From Clostridium paridis (GTDB lineage: Bacteria > Bacillota > Clostridia > Clostridiales > Clostridiaceae): a stretch of 64,000 bases of DNA. This document shows, one piece after another, positions 26,813 through 35,740 of the stretch (within the stretch, counting starts at the first letter, position 1; each line of letters opens with the position of its first letter). The notes under the pieces were generated by a model. It saw only the letters and a list, made by a program, of their open reading frames with translations, had not been told where the DNA came from and ran no database searches. Position numbers and translations under genes: made by a program. The stretch spans positions 1-64,000 of the forward strand of contig NZ_JAESWA010000023.1 in the NCBI RefSeq assembly GCF_016765615.1, given 5' to 3'.

Positions 26813-28006
26813 ATGGATATAGAAGAGTTGCGTAGAAGAAGAAGAGAATTAAGTAGTAGTTCAGAAACAACACTAAGAAATATGGAAGCTATAGCTAATG
26901 AATCTTATAGAGTTGCGGAAGTAGCACATAATTCAAGAAAAATACTTGATAATCTTGATAAAGAATTTGAGACACAAACAGGATTGAAAGGTACAGATAT
27001 TGCCTTTTTATTTATAGCAACAGCTTTACAATGTGGAAGAATTTTTATCATAAACAACTTAACAAAGATTGAGAAAGCTGGTCAAGGCAACCGCAATGAA
27101 GGCTTTTTACATGACTTACAAGACAAGATATTACACAAGTTTGATAATGGTACAGTTTTAGGGATAGACCGTTACCATGCTCCATTAAATCAAATTATTA
27201 CAGGACGTGGTGTACCATATGATGCTACTGGGTATATGGATGAGAATTTTAAATTATTTAAAGGTGCGAATCATAGATTTGCTACTTTGGGGCATGACCC
27301 TATCTTAGGATTGATTTTCGGAACAGCTAATATTTTGACGAATACAATAACCTGTGTCAATGCACCCATAATCTCAACTAATCATGTGATTTATGATTCA
27401 AGTCTAAAGAATCCGAGAATTGGTGGATTTGCACCGACAACAGTAACATTAAAAAAGGCAGTAGAAAGATTAGATGGCGATGTAAGTTCGATAGTTGCAG
27501 CAATTATTAAACAAATTATTCATATAGGAACAGATATGTATACACCTTGTGGAATTCAATTTCCAGGAGCAAATCTTCTCTTATCTAAAGAAAATACAGA
27601 AAAATTAACAAAATATATTAGCACAGGTGATCTAGTCAAGATTGGAGCATCTGCTGGCCTATCTACACTGATAAATACAATTATAAGTACAGTCCATATG
27701 TTAATGTATGATGGAACTAAGTATTCATCGCAGGATGTGTATAGTGTAAAAACACGAAAAATTATTCTATACTCAAATCTTATTGCTTCAACCAGTAATA
27801 TTATATGGGTTGGTGGAAATATGATTGCAGGAAATGAAGGTGCAATTAAGGAATTGGATATTGGTGGATTATTGGTTACATTGCATCGACTTATGACTGA
27901 TACTAAGTTTATACGAGAAGTCAAGGAAGAATTTGTATTTGGTGGGTTTAATAAAATGATTCAAGGTGATGAATTGAGTCTTAAGGAGGTAACATTATGG
28001 GAATAG
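26813..28006 (+). CDS. Unknown conserved-looking protein (397 aa) next to WYL regulator
   Basis: No family is recognised. Residues 1-55 are Arg/Glu-rich and coiled. A hydrophobic stretch lies near 62-80 (GTDIAFLFIATALQCGRIFIIN) and others near 155-175 and 280-300. Distinctive blocks are WYHAPL-like RYHAPLNQIITGRGVPYDATG, GANHRFATLGHDPILG and STNHVIYDSSL; the His and Asp in them could form an active site. GAGGTGAG precedes the ATG. Its stop overlaps the next start by ten bases, so the two are translationally coupled. The upstream WYL gene suggests a conflict role; this is inference. Confidence 0.55.
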   Translation: MDIEELRRRRRELSSSSETTLRNMEAIANESYRVAEVAHNSRKILDNLDKEFETQTGLKGTDIAFLFIATALQCGRIFIINNLTKIEKAGQGNRNEGFLHDLQDKILHKFDNGTVLGIDRYHAPLNQIITGRGVPYDATGYMDENFKLFKGANHRFATLGHDPILGLIFGTANILTNTITCVNAPIISTNHVIYDSSLKNPRIGGFAPTTVTLKKAVERLDGDVSSIVAAIIKQIIHIGTDMYTPCGIQFPGANLLLSKENTEKLTKYISTGDLVKIGASAGLSTLINTIISTVHMLMYDGTKYSSQDVYSVKTRKIILYSNLIASTSNIIWVGGNMIAGNEGAIKELDIGGLLVTLHRLMTDTKFIREVKEEFVFGGFNKMIQGDELSLKEVTLWE

Positions 28007-28416
28007 GTAGAATGTTATGGAGAAGTACAAGGATTGGGAGAACAATAGATACAATAAAAAATATTGTTGATGAAGGCAATTTAGTTGAAGGGGTAAAGCG
28101 TACTGTAAAAGAAGATTATTGTGAAGATAATCCACTTACCAGCGCAATATATAAATCTGGTAAATATGATGGAAAGATTGAAGGATATGAAGAGGCTTCA
28201 TATGAGTATGAGAAGAAACTTTTAACACAGGCTGACGAATTCTTAAATCAGACTCGTATTTTTGAAATTGAGAAAGATGCTTATGAGCAGTTACTTGATG
28301 AATACGAAAAAGAAATAGATGAGTTGAGTGAAAAAGTCAATCGTACTGAGGCTGAGAATCAATACTTACATCAGCTTTTGCTAAGAGACCGTAAATTGCG
28401 TAAAATGGCATGTTAA
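27997..28416 (+). CDS. Unknown coiled-coil protein (139 aa), coupled to 26813-28006
   Basis: Starts inside the preceding gene behind AAGGAGG. The N-terminus is amphipathic (GRMLWRSTRIGRTI), followed by VKEDYCEDNPL and GKYDGKIEGYEEASYEYEKKLL, then a long acidic coiled coil to the end. No enzyme motif is seen. It could be a partner or scaffold for the 397-aa protein. Confidence 0.55.
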   Translation: MGIGRMLWRSTRIGRTIDTIKNIVDEGNLVEGVKRTVKEDYCEDNPLTSAIYKSGKYDGKIEGYEEASYEYEKKLLTQADEFLNQTRIFEIEKDAYEQLLDEYEKEIDELSEKVNRTEAENQYLHQLLLRDRKLRKMAC

Positions 28417-28796
28417 ATTTATTTTCGATGGTATTAAATACGTTTAGCGTTTAATTATGAGGTTAACAGTAAAAATAATACGACAGGGATGGAAGCTGTG
28501 GATTTTGAAACAAAAGCAGATGATCCAAGCGCTGAAGTTACAAATCATTTAAATAACATATTTTCAGCTAAGTGCGTGACTTTTTCCTAAGAAATGAAAC
28601 ACTCAAAAATATCAAAATATACAGCATCAACCTAGGTTGACATCAAAACAAGACATATTAGCTATCTGGCATTGGAAAATATATCGATATAGATGTACAC
28701 TTTTTAGCGAGACTTCATACAATTTAGCATTAATTAATTTAATCAATACTTTGAAAATAGCGCTAAATTGTATCAAAATGATAGTGATTAGACAAA
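28417..28796. other. Non-coding patch with a gene relic and a 12-bp inverted repeat
   Basis: A 33-codon open piece at 28489-28590 (MEAVDFETKADDPSAEV...) extends in frame upstream without a start and looks like a relic of an unidentified gene. Perfect 12-bp arms ATACAATTTAGC (28717-28728) and GCTAAATTGTAT (28762-28773) enclose 33 bases; it is unexplained. Confidence 0.4.
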
Positions 28797-28799
28797 TAA

Positions 28800-28826
28800 A
28801 AACCTAGACAGAGATGTCTAGGTTTT
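28800..28826. terminator. Homing-endonuclease-type terminator, fourth locus
   Basis: AAACCTAGACA-GAGA-TGTCTAGGTTTT, near identical to 24511. No clear homing-endonuclease coding remnant follows. Confidence 0.65.
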
Positions 28827-28843
28827 CTCATTTTAAATTAAAA

Positions 28844-28881
28844 ATCTTCCGACTGTAGTTTTAGATAGTCGGAAGATTTGT
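28844..28881. terminator. Terminator of the AraC regulator gene
   Basis: ATCTTCCGACT and AGTCGGAAGAT arms with a 12-base loop; T-rich on both strands. Confidence 0.75.
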
Positions 28882-28895
28882 TTTTATATCTAGAC

Positions 28896-29768
28896 TTATA
28901 TTTTATTTTTCGAAAGTGATTTTACATATTTTTTTGGAGAGAATCCGAACTCATCCTTAAAAGCTTTTAAGAAATTTTGATAGTTATTAAATCCACTACC
29001 AATATATGCAGAGTCAATAGAGGCCCCATTGTACAAATGAATCTTGGCAAAAATAAGTCTTTTTTTACTAATATACTGATGTATAGTAAAGCCAACATAT
29101 TGCTTGAATTGCCGACTTAGATGATACTTGCTTATATAAAATTTCTGAGATAGTGTGTCGAGGGATAAATCTTCACATAAATTTTCATTTATATAATGTA
29201 CTACGTTGCTTATTTTCGAATTCTGCTCAATATCGATTTCAATTTCTTTAGATGTATCAAAATATGCTTTATTGAGATATATTAGTAATTCTGTCATATA
29301 GATTTTCCTAAGAAGAGTATCACCATAATCATTTCCATTGTAGGACTTTTCAAACTTTTCATATATTTTCTTTATAAGATGAAGAAGATCGATATTTGGA
29401 CGAAGAAGGTTGTAATGATGTTTTGATGAATCTTCAAAACAAAGTGTAAGAAAGGTTTCATTATTTTCAATCTTTTTTACAAAGCTTGGATCAACCCAAA
29501 TAACAATTCTTTCATAATTAATTCCATTCTCAATTACAGGTTTATGTAGCTCTCTATTGTTAGTTAGAAGAATATCGTTAGGTCTAAGATTGTAGGTTTT
29601 TCCTTCAATAATATATTTAACTCTTCCGGAGATAAAAAAGAATATCTCATAAAAGTCATGATTATGATATTCAACATTTAATGAATGTTTATCTGAGTAG
29701 TGAAAAAATTCAAAATCAGGTGAATTCATCACTTGTCTTGATGTAAATTCTAATATGTTATTATCCAT
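28896..29768 (-). CDS. AraC-family regulator of uronate catabolism
   Basis: 290 aa. An N-terminal cupin sugar-sensing domain (about 20-110; EYHNHDFYEIFFFISG, with metal-type His) is followed by two AraC helix-turn-helices (LSLDTLSQKFYISKYHLSRQF and YIGSGFNNYQNFLKAFKDEFG with FSPKKY). AAGGAGGAG precedes the ATG. It diverges from uxuA and is probably its activator, responding to a uronate intermediate. Confidence 0.85.
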   Translation of the reverse strand: MDNNILEFTSRQVMNSPDFEFFHYSDKHSLNVEYHNHDFYEIFFFISGRVKYIIEGKTYNLRPNDILLTNNRELHKPVIENGINYERIVIWVDPSFVKKIENNETFLTLCFEDSSKHHYNLLRPNIDLLHLIKKIYEKFEKSYNGNDYGDTLLRKIYMTELLIYLNKAYFDTSKEIEIDIEQNSKISNVVHYINENLCEDLSLDTLSQKFYISKYHLSRQFKQYVGFTIHQYISKKRLIFAKIHLYNGASIDSAYIGSGFNNYQNFLKAFKDEFGFSPKKYVKSLSKNKI

Positions 29769-29912
29769 GACTCCTCCTTAAATTTTTATAAGTATACAAT
29801 ATAGCAATTTTTGTTATTTTTCAAGCAAGAAAAACAATAAATATTATAAATAGAAAGATATAATTTAGATATAGAAATAACGAAAAGATAATTTAAATAA
29901 GAGGTGGTTATT

Positions 29913-30956
29913 ATGAAATTATCATTTAGATGGTATGGAGAAAATGATCCTGTAAAATTAAAGTATATTAGACAAATTCCTAATATGAGAAGCGTTGTTA
30001 CAGCTGTTTATGATGTGCCAGTTGGAGAAGTGTGGAGTCGCGAAAGTATAGCAAAATTAAAAAAAGATGTTGAAGAGTCAGGTCTTATCTTTGATATAGT
30101 TGAAAGTGTACCGGTTCATGAAGACATAAAGCTAGGAAAGTCTACTCGTGACAAATATATAGAAAACTATAATGAAAATATTAGAAGATTAGCTGAAGCT
30201 GGTGTCAAGGTTATCTGTTATAATTTTATGCCTGTATTTGATTGGACAAGAACTCAGCTTGATAAAGAACTAGAAGATGGATCAACAGCACTTGTTTATT
30301 ACAAGGATCAACTTGAAAAAATGGATCCACTGAATGGAGAGTTAGCTCTTCCAGGATGGGATTCTAGTTATAAGAAAGAAGATTTAAAAGCTTTATTTGA
30401 AGATTACTCAAGGATTAATAAAGAAGCTCTTTGGGGGACCTTGCAATATTTCTTAGAAAAAGTCATTCCTGTTGCAAAAGAAAACGATATAAATATGGCA
30501 ATACATCCAGATGATCCGCCATTTGATATATTTGGCCTTCCAAGAATAATAACTGGTGAAGCCAATATAGATAGATTTTTAAAACTAGTTGATAGTCCTA
30601 ATAATGGATTAACCTTATGTACGGGATCATTAGGATGTACAAAATCAAATGATATTTATCAAATGATTGATAAATATAGTTCGCAAGGAAGAATTCACTT
30701 TATGCATGTAAGAAATGTAAAGATATTAGATGATGGAAGTTTTGAGGAATCAGCTCATTTCTCAACTTGTGGTTCACTTGACATTGTTAAAATCATGGAG
30801 ATTTTACATAAAAATAAATTTCAAGGTTATTTAAGACCAGATCACGGAAGAATGATATGGGACGAAACTGGTAGACCAGGATATGGATTATATGATCGTG
30901 CATTAGGTGCAAGTTATATTACAGGTATATGGGAGACACTTGAAAAATTGAAATAA
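29913..30956 (+). CDS. uxuA: Mannonate dehydratase
   Basis: 347 aa. UxuA removes water from D-mannonate to give 2-keto-3-deoxygluconate. The N-terminus KLSFRWYGENDPVKL, the central YNFMPVFDWTRT and AIHPDDPPFDIFGLPRI and the RPDHGRM block are typical; His and Cys residues there bind the metal. ATG at 29913 follows GAGGTGG. First gene of a uxuA-uxuB-uxaC-kdgK-kdgA operon with short gaps. Confidence 0.95.
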   Translation: MKLSFRWYGENDPVKLKYIRQIPNMRSVVTAVYDVPVGEVWSRESIAKLKKDVEESGLIFDIVESVPVHEDIKLGKSTRDKYIENYNENIRRLAEAGVKVICYNFMPVFDWTRTQLDKELEDGSTALVYYKDQLEKMDPLNGELALPGWDSSYKKEDLKALFEDYSRINKEALWGTLQYFLEKVIPVAKENDINMAIHPDDPPFDIFGLPRIITGEANIDRFLKLVDSPNNGLTLCTGSLGCTKSNDIYQMIDKYSSQGRIHFMHVRNVKILDDGSFEESAHFSTCGSLDIVKIMEILHKNKFQGYLRPDHGRMIWDETGRPGYGLYDRALGASYITGIWETLEKLK

Positions 30957-30984
30957 TTATAAATATTAAGGGGAGTAAATAATT

Positions 30985-31836
30985 ATGAAAATACCATTTC
31001 AAATAGATTTAAAAGACAAGGTAGTAGTTGTTACTGGAGCTGGCGGAGTACTTTGTAGTATGTTTGCTAGTGCAATTGCTGAGTGTGGAGCTAAGGTAGC
31101 TCTTTTAGATATAAATATTGAGAATGCACAAAATTACGCAAATGAAATCACAAAGTCAGGTAATATAGCAAAAGCTTATCAAGTTGATGTACTTAATAAA
31201 GAGAGTTTAGAAGTGGCACGAGCACAAGTTACTGCTGACTTTGGAACTTGTGATATTTTAATCAATGGTGCAGGTGGAAATAACCCTAGAGCAACAACAA
31301 CTAATGAATATTATTTTGAAGGAGATTTAGATAAGACTGATATTACTACATTCTTCAACTTGGATCCTAAGGGTGTTGAATTTGTATTTAACTTAAACTT
31401 CCTTGGAACATTAATACCTACACAAGTATTTGCTCAGGATATGTTGGGTAAGGAAGATACAAGCATTGTAAATATCTCATCAATGAATGCATTTACTCCA
31501 CTTACAAAAATTCCTGCTTACTCAGGAGCTAAGGCGGCAATAAGTAATTTTACACAATGGCTTGCAGTTCATTTTGCTAAGTCAGGTATCCGTGTAAATG
31601 CTATTGCACCAGGATTCTTTGTAACTAAGCAAAATCGAGATTTATTATTTAATGAAGATGGTGAACCTACTGATAGAACAGCTAAAATTTTAAATAGTAC
31701 TCCAATGGGACGATTTGGTGAAAGTGAAGAACTTGTAGGAACATTATTATTCTTACTTTCAAAACCAGCGGCCAGCTTTGTTACAGGCGTTGTAATTCCT
31801 GTAGATGGTGGGTTTAGTGCATATTCAGGAGTATAA
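30985..31836 (+). CDS. uxuB: D-mannonate oxidoreductase (SDR family)
   Basis: 283 aa short-chain dehydrogenase. The Rossmann loop is VVTGAGGVLCSMFA, the catalytic set is Ser in NISSMNAF and YSGAK (Tyr-x3-Lys), and the long insert near residue 110 (EGDLDKTDITTFFNLDPKG) is typical of the SDR-type fructuronate reductase (B. subtilis YjmF type). It interconverts fructuronate and mannonate with NAD(P)H. Spacing to uxuA is 28 bp. Confidence 0.88.
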   Translation: MKIPFQIDLKDKVVVVTGAGGVLCSMFASAIAECGAKVALLDINIENAQNYANEITKSGNIAKAYQVDVLNKESLEVARAQVTADFGTCDILINGAGGNNPRATTTNEYYFEGDLDKTDITTFFNLDPKGVEFVFNLNFLGTLIPTQVFAQDMLGKEDTSIVNISSMNAFTPLTKIPAYSGAKAAISNFTQWLAVHFAKSGIRVNAIAPGFFVTKQNRDLLFNEDGEPTDRTAKILNSTPMGRFGESEELVGTLLFLLSKPAASFVTGVVIPVDGGFSAYSGV

Positions 31837-31883
31837 AGTGAAACCTTTCAGTATAAAAAATATTTGAAAGTAGGATGATTAGC

Positions 31884-33287
31884 TTGAAAAAATTTATGGA
31901 TGAAAACTTTTTATTATCTAACTCAACCGCAATAGATTTATATCATAACTACGCAAAGAAAATGCCTATTATTGATTACCATTGCCATGTAAATCCAAAA
32001 GAAATATATGAAAATAAAAAATTTAATAATATTACTGAAGCGTGGTTATACGGGGACCATTATAAATGGAGAGCTATGAGGAGTAATGGTATAGATGAAA
32101 AATATATCACAGGGGATGGAAGTGATTATGAGAAATTCCTAGCTTGGTCAAAAACAATACCTATGGCTATAGGTAATCCTCTTTATCATTGGGCTCACTT
32201 AGAACTTCAACGATTCTTTGGAATATATGATGTTATAGATGAAGATACTGCTCCATTAATTTGGGAAAAAGCTAATGCATTACTTAGAGGAGAAGGTTTT
32301 AGAGTAAGAGATTTAATTAAAAAGTCAAATGTTGAATTTTTATGTACAACAGATGATCCTATTGATACATTGGAATATCATATAAAAATTAAGGAAGATG
32401 AAAGCTTTAATGTAAAGGTATTGCCAACATTTAGACCAGATAAGGGAATGGAAATAAATTCAGATGGCTTTGTTTCATGGGTAAAAGATCTTGAGAAGAT
32501 ATCTAAAGTTACCATTAACTGTTATGATGAATTTTTACAAGCACTTGAATCAAGAATAAAGTTTTTTCATTCAGTTGGATGTAGAATATCAGATCATGGC
32601 TTCAACAATACGGTAGTATATTCAGAAGTTTCAAAAGAAGAGGCAACAGCTATATTTAAAAAAGTGCTAGACGGTAGGGCTATAAGTATAGAAGAAGAAA
32701 AGAAATATAAGACATATACATTTAGATTTGTAGCTAAATATTATTATAAGCTTGGATGGGCAATGCAACTTCATATTGCAGCGCTTAGAAATAATAATGT
32801 AAAAATGGCTGAATGTTTAGGTGTAGATACTGGCTTTGATTCTATAGATGATAAAAGCATAGCTTACCCCCTTTCTAGACTATTGGATTCTTTAGAAAGA
32901 GAAAATTCACTTCCAAAGACCATTTTATATACATTAAATCCAAAGGATAACTATGTTTTAGGCAGTATGATTGGAAACTTCCAAGGAGAGGGGATTCCAG
33001 GGAAAATACAATTTGGTGCAGCTTGGTGGTTTAATGATAATAAAGATGGAATGATTGAGCAAATGAAAGCATTAGCTAATTTAGGGTTATTAGGCCGTTT
33101 TGTTGGAATGTTGACTGACTCAAGGAGCTTCTTATCATATACAAGACATGAATACTTTAGGAGGATAGCTTGTAATCTTATTGGAGAATGGGTTGAAAAT
33201 GGTGAAGTACCAGAAAATATAAAATTATTAAAAAATATTGTTCAAGGTATATGTTACAATAATGCTAAGGAATATTTCGGCATATGA
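31884..33287 (+). CDS. uxaC: Glucuronate/galacturonate isomerase
   Basis: 467 aa from the TTG at 31884, which gives the usual KKFMDENFLL start; the ATG at 31875 is too close to its GTAGG site. UxaC isomerises glucuronate to fructuronate and galacturonate to tagaturonate. IDYHCHVNP (metal His-x-His), NPLYHWAHLELQRFFG and DSRSFLSYTRHEYFRR are family blocks of this amidohydrolase-fold enzyme. It supplies the substrate for UxuB. No tagaturonate branch (uxaA/uxaB) is seen. Confidence 0.95.
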   Translation: MKKFMDENFLLSNSTAIDLYHNYAKKMPIIDYHCHVNPKEIYENKKFNNITEAWLYGDHYKWRAMRSNGIDEKYITGDGSDYEKFLAWSKTIPMAIGNPLYHWAHLELQRFFGIYDVIDEDTAPLIWEKANALLRGEGFRVRDLIKKSNVEFLCTTDDPIDTLEYHIKIKEDESFNVKVLPTFRPDKGMEINSDGFVSWVKDLEKISKVTINCYDEFLQALESRIKFFHSVGCRISDHGFNNTVVYSEVSKEEATAIFKKVLDGRAISIEEEKKYKTYTFRFVAKYYYKLGWAMQLHIAALRNNNVKMAECLGVDTGFDSIDDKSIAYPLSRLLDSLERENSLPKTILYTLNPKDNYVLGSMIGNFQGEGIPGKIQFGAAWWFNDNKDGMIEQMKALANLGLLGRFVGMLTDSRSFLSYTRHEYFRRIACNLIGEWVENGEVPENIKLLKNIVQGICYNNAKEYFGI

Positions 33288-33303
33288 AAGAGGTGTACGC
33301 TCA

Positions 33304-34251
33304 ATGGATGTAATTACAATAGGAGATGGAATGATTGCAATGTGTCCTATACAAAAAGGACCAATAATGTTTTCAAATACTTTTGAAAGAAAAGTAGGAG
33401 GAGCAGAATTGAACGTTGCAATGGGTTGTGCAAGATTAGGATTGAAAGCTGGATGGATAAGTAGACTAGGAAATGATGATTTCGGAAAGTATATTTTAAA
33501 GATTATAAGAGGAGAAGATGTTGATATATCAGAAGTTAAGCTTGTAGATGGATATCAAACATCAGTATATTTTAGAGAAGTTTTATCTGATGGGTCTAGT
33601 AGGTCATTTTATTATAGAGAGAAATCTCCAACAAGTACAATGAACCCAGAAGATTTGAATGAAGAATATTTTAAGAATGCAAAAATACTTCATATTACAG
33701 GAGTTTTTCCTTCAATTAATAAAAATAATCAAAGTGTGATTATAGAAGCGGTAAAATTAGCAAAAAAATTAAATTTAACAGTATCCTTTGATCCTAATAT
33801 TAGATTGAAAATGTGGACAAAAAAAGAAGCAAAATATTTTATACAAAGTATTTTACCTAGTGTTGATATTCTCTTAATAGGAGATGAAGAAGTAGAACTA
33901 TTATTAGAAGATACTAATATAGAAAAGGCAATAGAAACTTTTCACGGTTATGGAATAGAGAAAGTTATTGTTAAAAGAGGAGCTAAAGGAGCAATAGGTT
34001 CAGATGGTAAAAATGTTTATGAAGTTCCAGCTATTAAACCAAAAGCGTTAGTAGATACAGTAGGGGCAGGAGATGGATTTGCGGCAGGCTTTTTAACTGC
34101 ACTACTTAAAGGTGAAACACTAGAAAATTGTGTTAGATTTGCAAATGCAGTTGGATCCCTAGTAGTTGGTGTCGAAGGTGATAATGATGGATTACCTTAT
34201 TATGATGATGTTTTAGTACATTTAGGACAAGCTAAAAAAATAGAACGATAG
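33304..34251 (+). CDS. kdgK: 2-keto-3-deoxygluconate kinase (PfkB family)
   Basis: 315 aa. PfkB sugar kinase with the N-terminal VGGAELNVAMG signature and the C-terminal DTVGAGDGFAAGF signature, whose Asp is the catalytic base. It phosphorylates KDG to KDPG. ATG at 33304 follows AAAGAGGTG; it starts 16 bp after uxaC. Confidence 0.9.
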   Translation: MDVITIGDGMIAMCPIQKGPIMFSNTFERKVGGAELNVAMGCARLGLKAGWISRLGNDDFGKYILKIIRGEDVDISEVKLVDGYQTSVYFREVLSDGSSRSFYYREKSPTSTMNPEDLNEEYFKNAKILHITGVFPSINKNNQSVIIEAVKLAKKLNLTVSFDPNIRLKMWTKKEAKYFIQSILPSVDILLIGDEEVELLLEDTNIEKAIETFHGYGIEKVIVKRGAKGAIGSDGKNVYEVPAIKPKALVDTVGAGDGFAAGFLTALLKGETLENCVRFANAVGSLVVGVEGDNDGLPYYDDVLVHLGQAKKIER

Positions 34252-34282
34252 AATAACCTGAATTAAAGGTGAGGTGTAAATA

Positions 34283-34903
34283 ATGTTTGAAGAAATTTAT
34301 AATATTTTAAAAGAAGAAAAAGCAGTAGCTGTTATTAGAACTAACACATATGAAGAGGCAAAGGAAATTAGTATGGCAGCTATTGAAGGTGGAATGAAGA
34401 TTATAGAAATAACTATGAGTGTACCTAATGCACCAAAGCTCATAAAAGAATTAAAAGAAGCATATAAAGGTGTATGTGTCGGAGCAGGAACTGTTTTAAC
34501 TAAGGATGCTGTAGATGAGTGTATCGATAATAATGCTGATTTTATTGTTTCACCTTGCATTGATGAAGAAATAATAAGTTATGTGAGTCAAAGAAAGGCA
34601 TTAATAATTCCAGGTCTAATGACAATGTCAGAAGTAAATAAAGCTTATAAATTAGGATTAAGATTTATAAAATTATTTCCGGGAAGTGTTGTTGGGAAAG
34701 GGTTTATTGGAGCAGCAAAATCAATATTCCCAGATATTTATATAATGCCTACTGGAGGAGTAAATAAGGACAATATAAGTGAATGGATACAAGCCGGAGC
34801 AGATTGTAGTGGAATTGGTAGTGATTTAAATAAAGTATATAAAAGTAGTGGTGTTATAGGTGTAAAAGAATATTGCATTAAAGTTATGGCAAAAGTAAAA
34901 TAA
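34283..34903 (+). CDS. kdgA: KDPG aldolase
   Basis: 206 aa. Splits 2-keto-3-deoxy-6-phosphogluconate to pyruvate and glyceraldehyde 3-phosphate. The Schiff-base lysine is in RFIKLFPGS, the catalytic Glu in IIEITMS, and the phosphate loop in PTGGVN. It completes the uronate pathway and starts 31 bp after kdgK. Confidence 0.93.
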   Translation: MFEEIYNILKEEKAVAVIRTNTYEEAKEISMAAIEGGMKIIEITMSVPNAPKLIKELKEAYKGVCVGAGTVLTKDAVDECIDNNADFIVSPCIDEEIISYVSQRKALIIPGLMTMSEVNKAYKLGLRFIKLFPGSVVGKGFIGAAKSIFPDIYIMPTGGVNKDNISEWIQAGADCSGIGSDLNKVYKSSGVIGVKEYCIKVMAKVK

Positions 34904-35090
34904 ATGATAAAAATCAATCTATCATCTAATAACCCTTCTTAATTTTCCATTTTATTCATATAATGAAATATTGTATTATTATGATCATAAGATTAGTTCA
35001 ACCTTATAGAAAATGAAAAATACAGATTGTCTATATGCTGTGGAAATATATCAATTCAAATTAAAAGTAATTTTTATGGAAAAGGGGAAA

Positions 35091-35327
35091 ATGATGATAC
35101 AACTAGGAAATGCATTTATTCTTTTAGCACTTGTAGTTGCTCTAGTTCTAGCCGTCTTTGCAATAGTACGAGGATATAAAGGCATTAAGGCGAGCAAACT
35201 TTTCGATACAGATGATAAAAAAGTAAAAGTTGGTTATTGGTTACTTTCAGCCATACACATGTGGGTGGGCATTTTAATTACTTTGTGCTATTTGATTGCA
35301 GGAGTATTTATTTTGAATAGATTTTAA
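35091..35327 (+). CDS. Small two-TM membrane protein
   Basis: 78 aa with two hydrophobic segments (about 7-26 and 50-75) and a basic middle (RGYKGIKASKLFDTDDKKVKVGY). AAAAGGGG precedes the ATG at 35091. No family recognised. It is paired with the next gene, 13 bp away. Confidence 0.6.
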   Translation: MMIQLGNAFILLALVVALVLAVFAIVRGYKGIKASKLFDTDDKKVKVGYWLLSAIHMWVGILITLCYLIAGVFILNRF

Positions 35328-35340
35328 TGGAGGTGGACTG

Positions 35341-35595
35341 ATGTTCTTTTTTATTTTACCGTATTTAGCGGCTATAATTGGAATTGTTATTGCATTTAGT
35401 TGTTTTATAGGAATATCTCTCATAATTATTGGTGGTACAGGGGTAGCAATGGATAAAATATACTTAAAGCAGATGGATACAAAAAATGGTGTATCAAAAC
35501 CTTTATTTAATACAAGTTCAATAATTTTAGGACTTATATTCATTTTATTTCCTATAGGATATGTTCTATATAAGATTATTCTTTCATTATCATAA
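35341..35595 (+). CDS. Small two-to-three-TM membrane protein
   Basis: 84 aa, GGAGGTGG start. Hydrophobic at about 3-34 and 60-82, with a Lys/Asp-rich connecting piece (DKIYLKQMDTKNGVSK). No family recognised. Its layout mirrors that of its neighbour, suggesting a two-component membrane complex. Confidence 0.6.
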   Translation: MFFFILPYLAAIIGIVIAFSCFIGISLIIIGGTGVAMDKIYLKQMDTKNGVSKPLFNTSSIILGLIFILFPIGYVLYKIILSLS

Positions 35596-35615
35596 AGATA
35601 AGTATAATAGTAATT

Positions 35616-35650
35616 AAGCCCTAGACTAATTAATTAGTCCAGGGCTTTTA
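35616..35650 (+). terminator. Terminator after the small membrane protein pair
   Basis: AAGCCC(T)AGACTAAT pairs with ATTAGTCCAGGGCTT and ends in TTTTA. Confidence 0.75.
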
Positions 35651-35679
35651 TTGGTTACTGAGAATTCAGTAATTATGAA

Positions 35680-35738
35680 ATTATATAGATCGTCCAGGTG
35701 TTAGATGGGGAGGTCGTGAGCCTGTTACTAAAGACTAA
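35680..35738 (+). other. Short coding relic before the ABC-F gene
   Basis: An open piece after a stop codon reads NYIDRPGVRWGGREPVTKD-stop. It has no start and looks like the tail of a lost gene; the family is not recognised. Confidence 0.3.
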
Positions 35739-35740
35739 AT

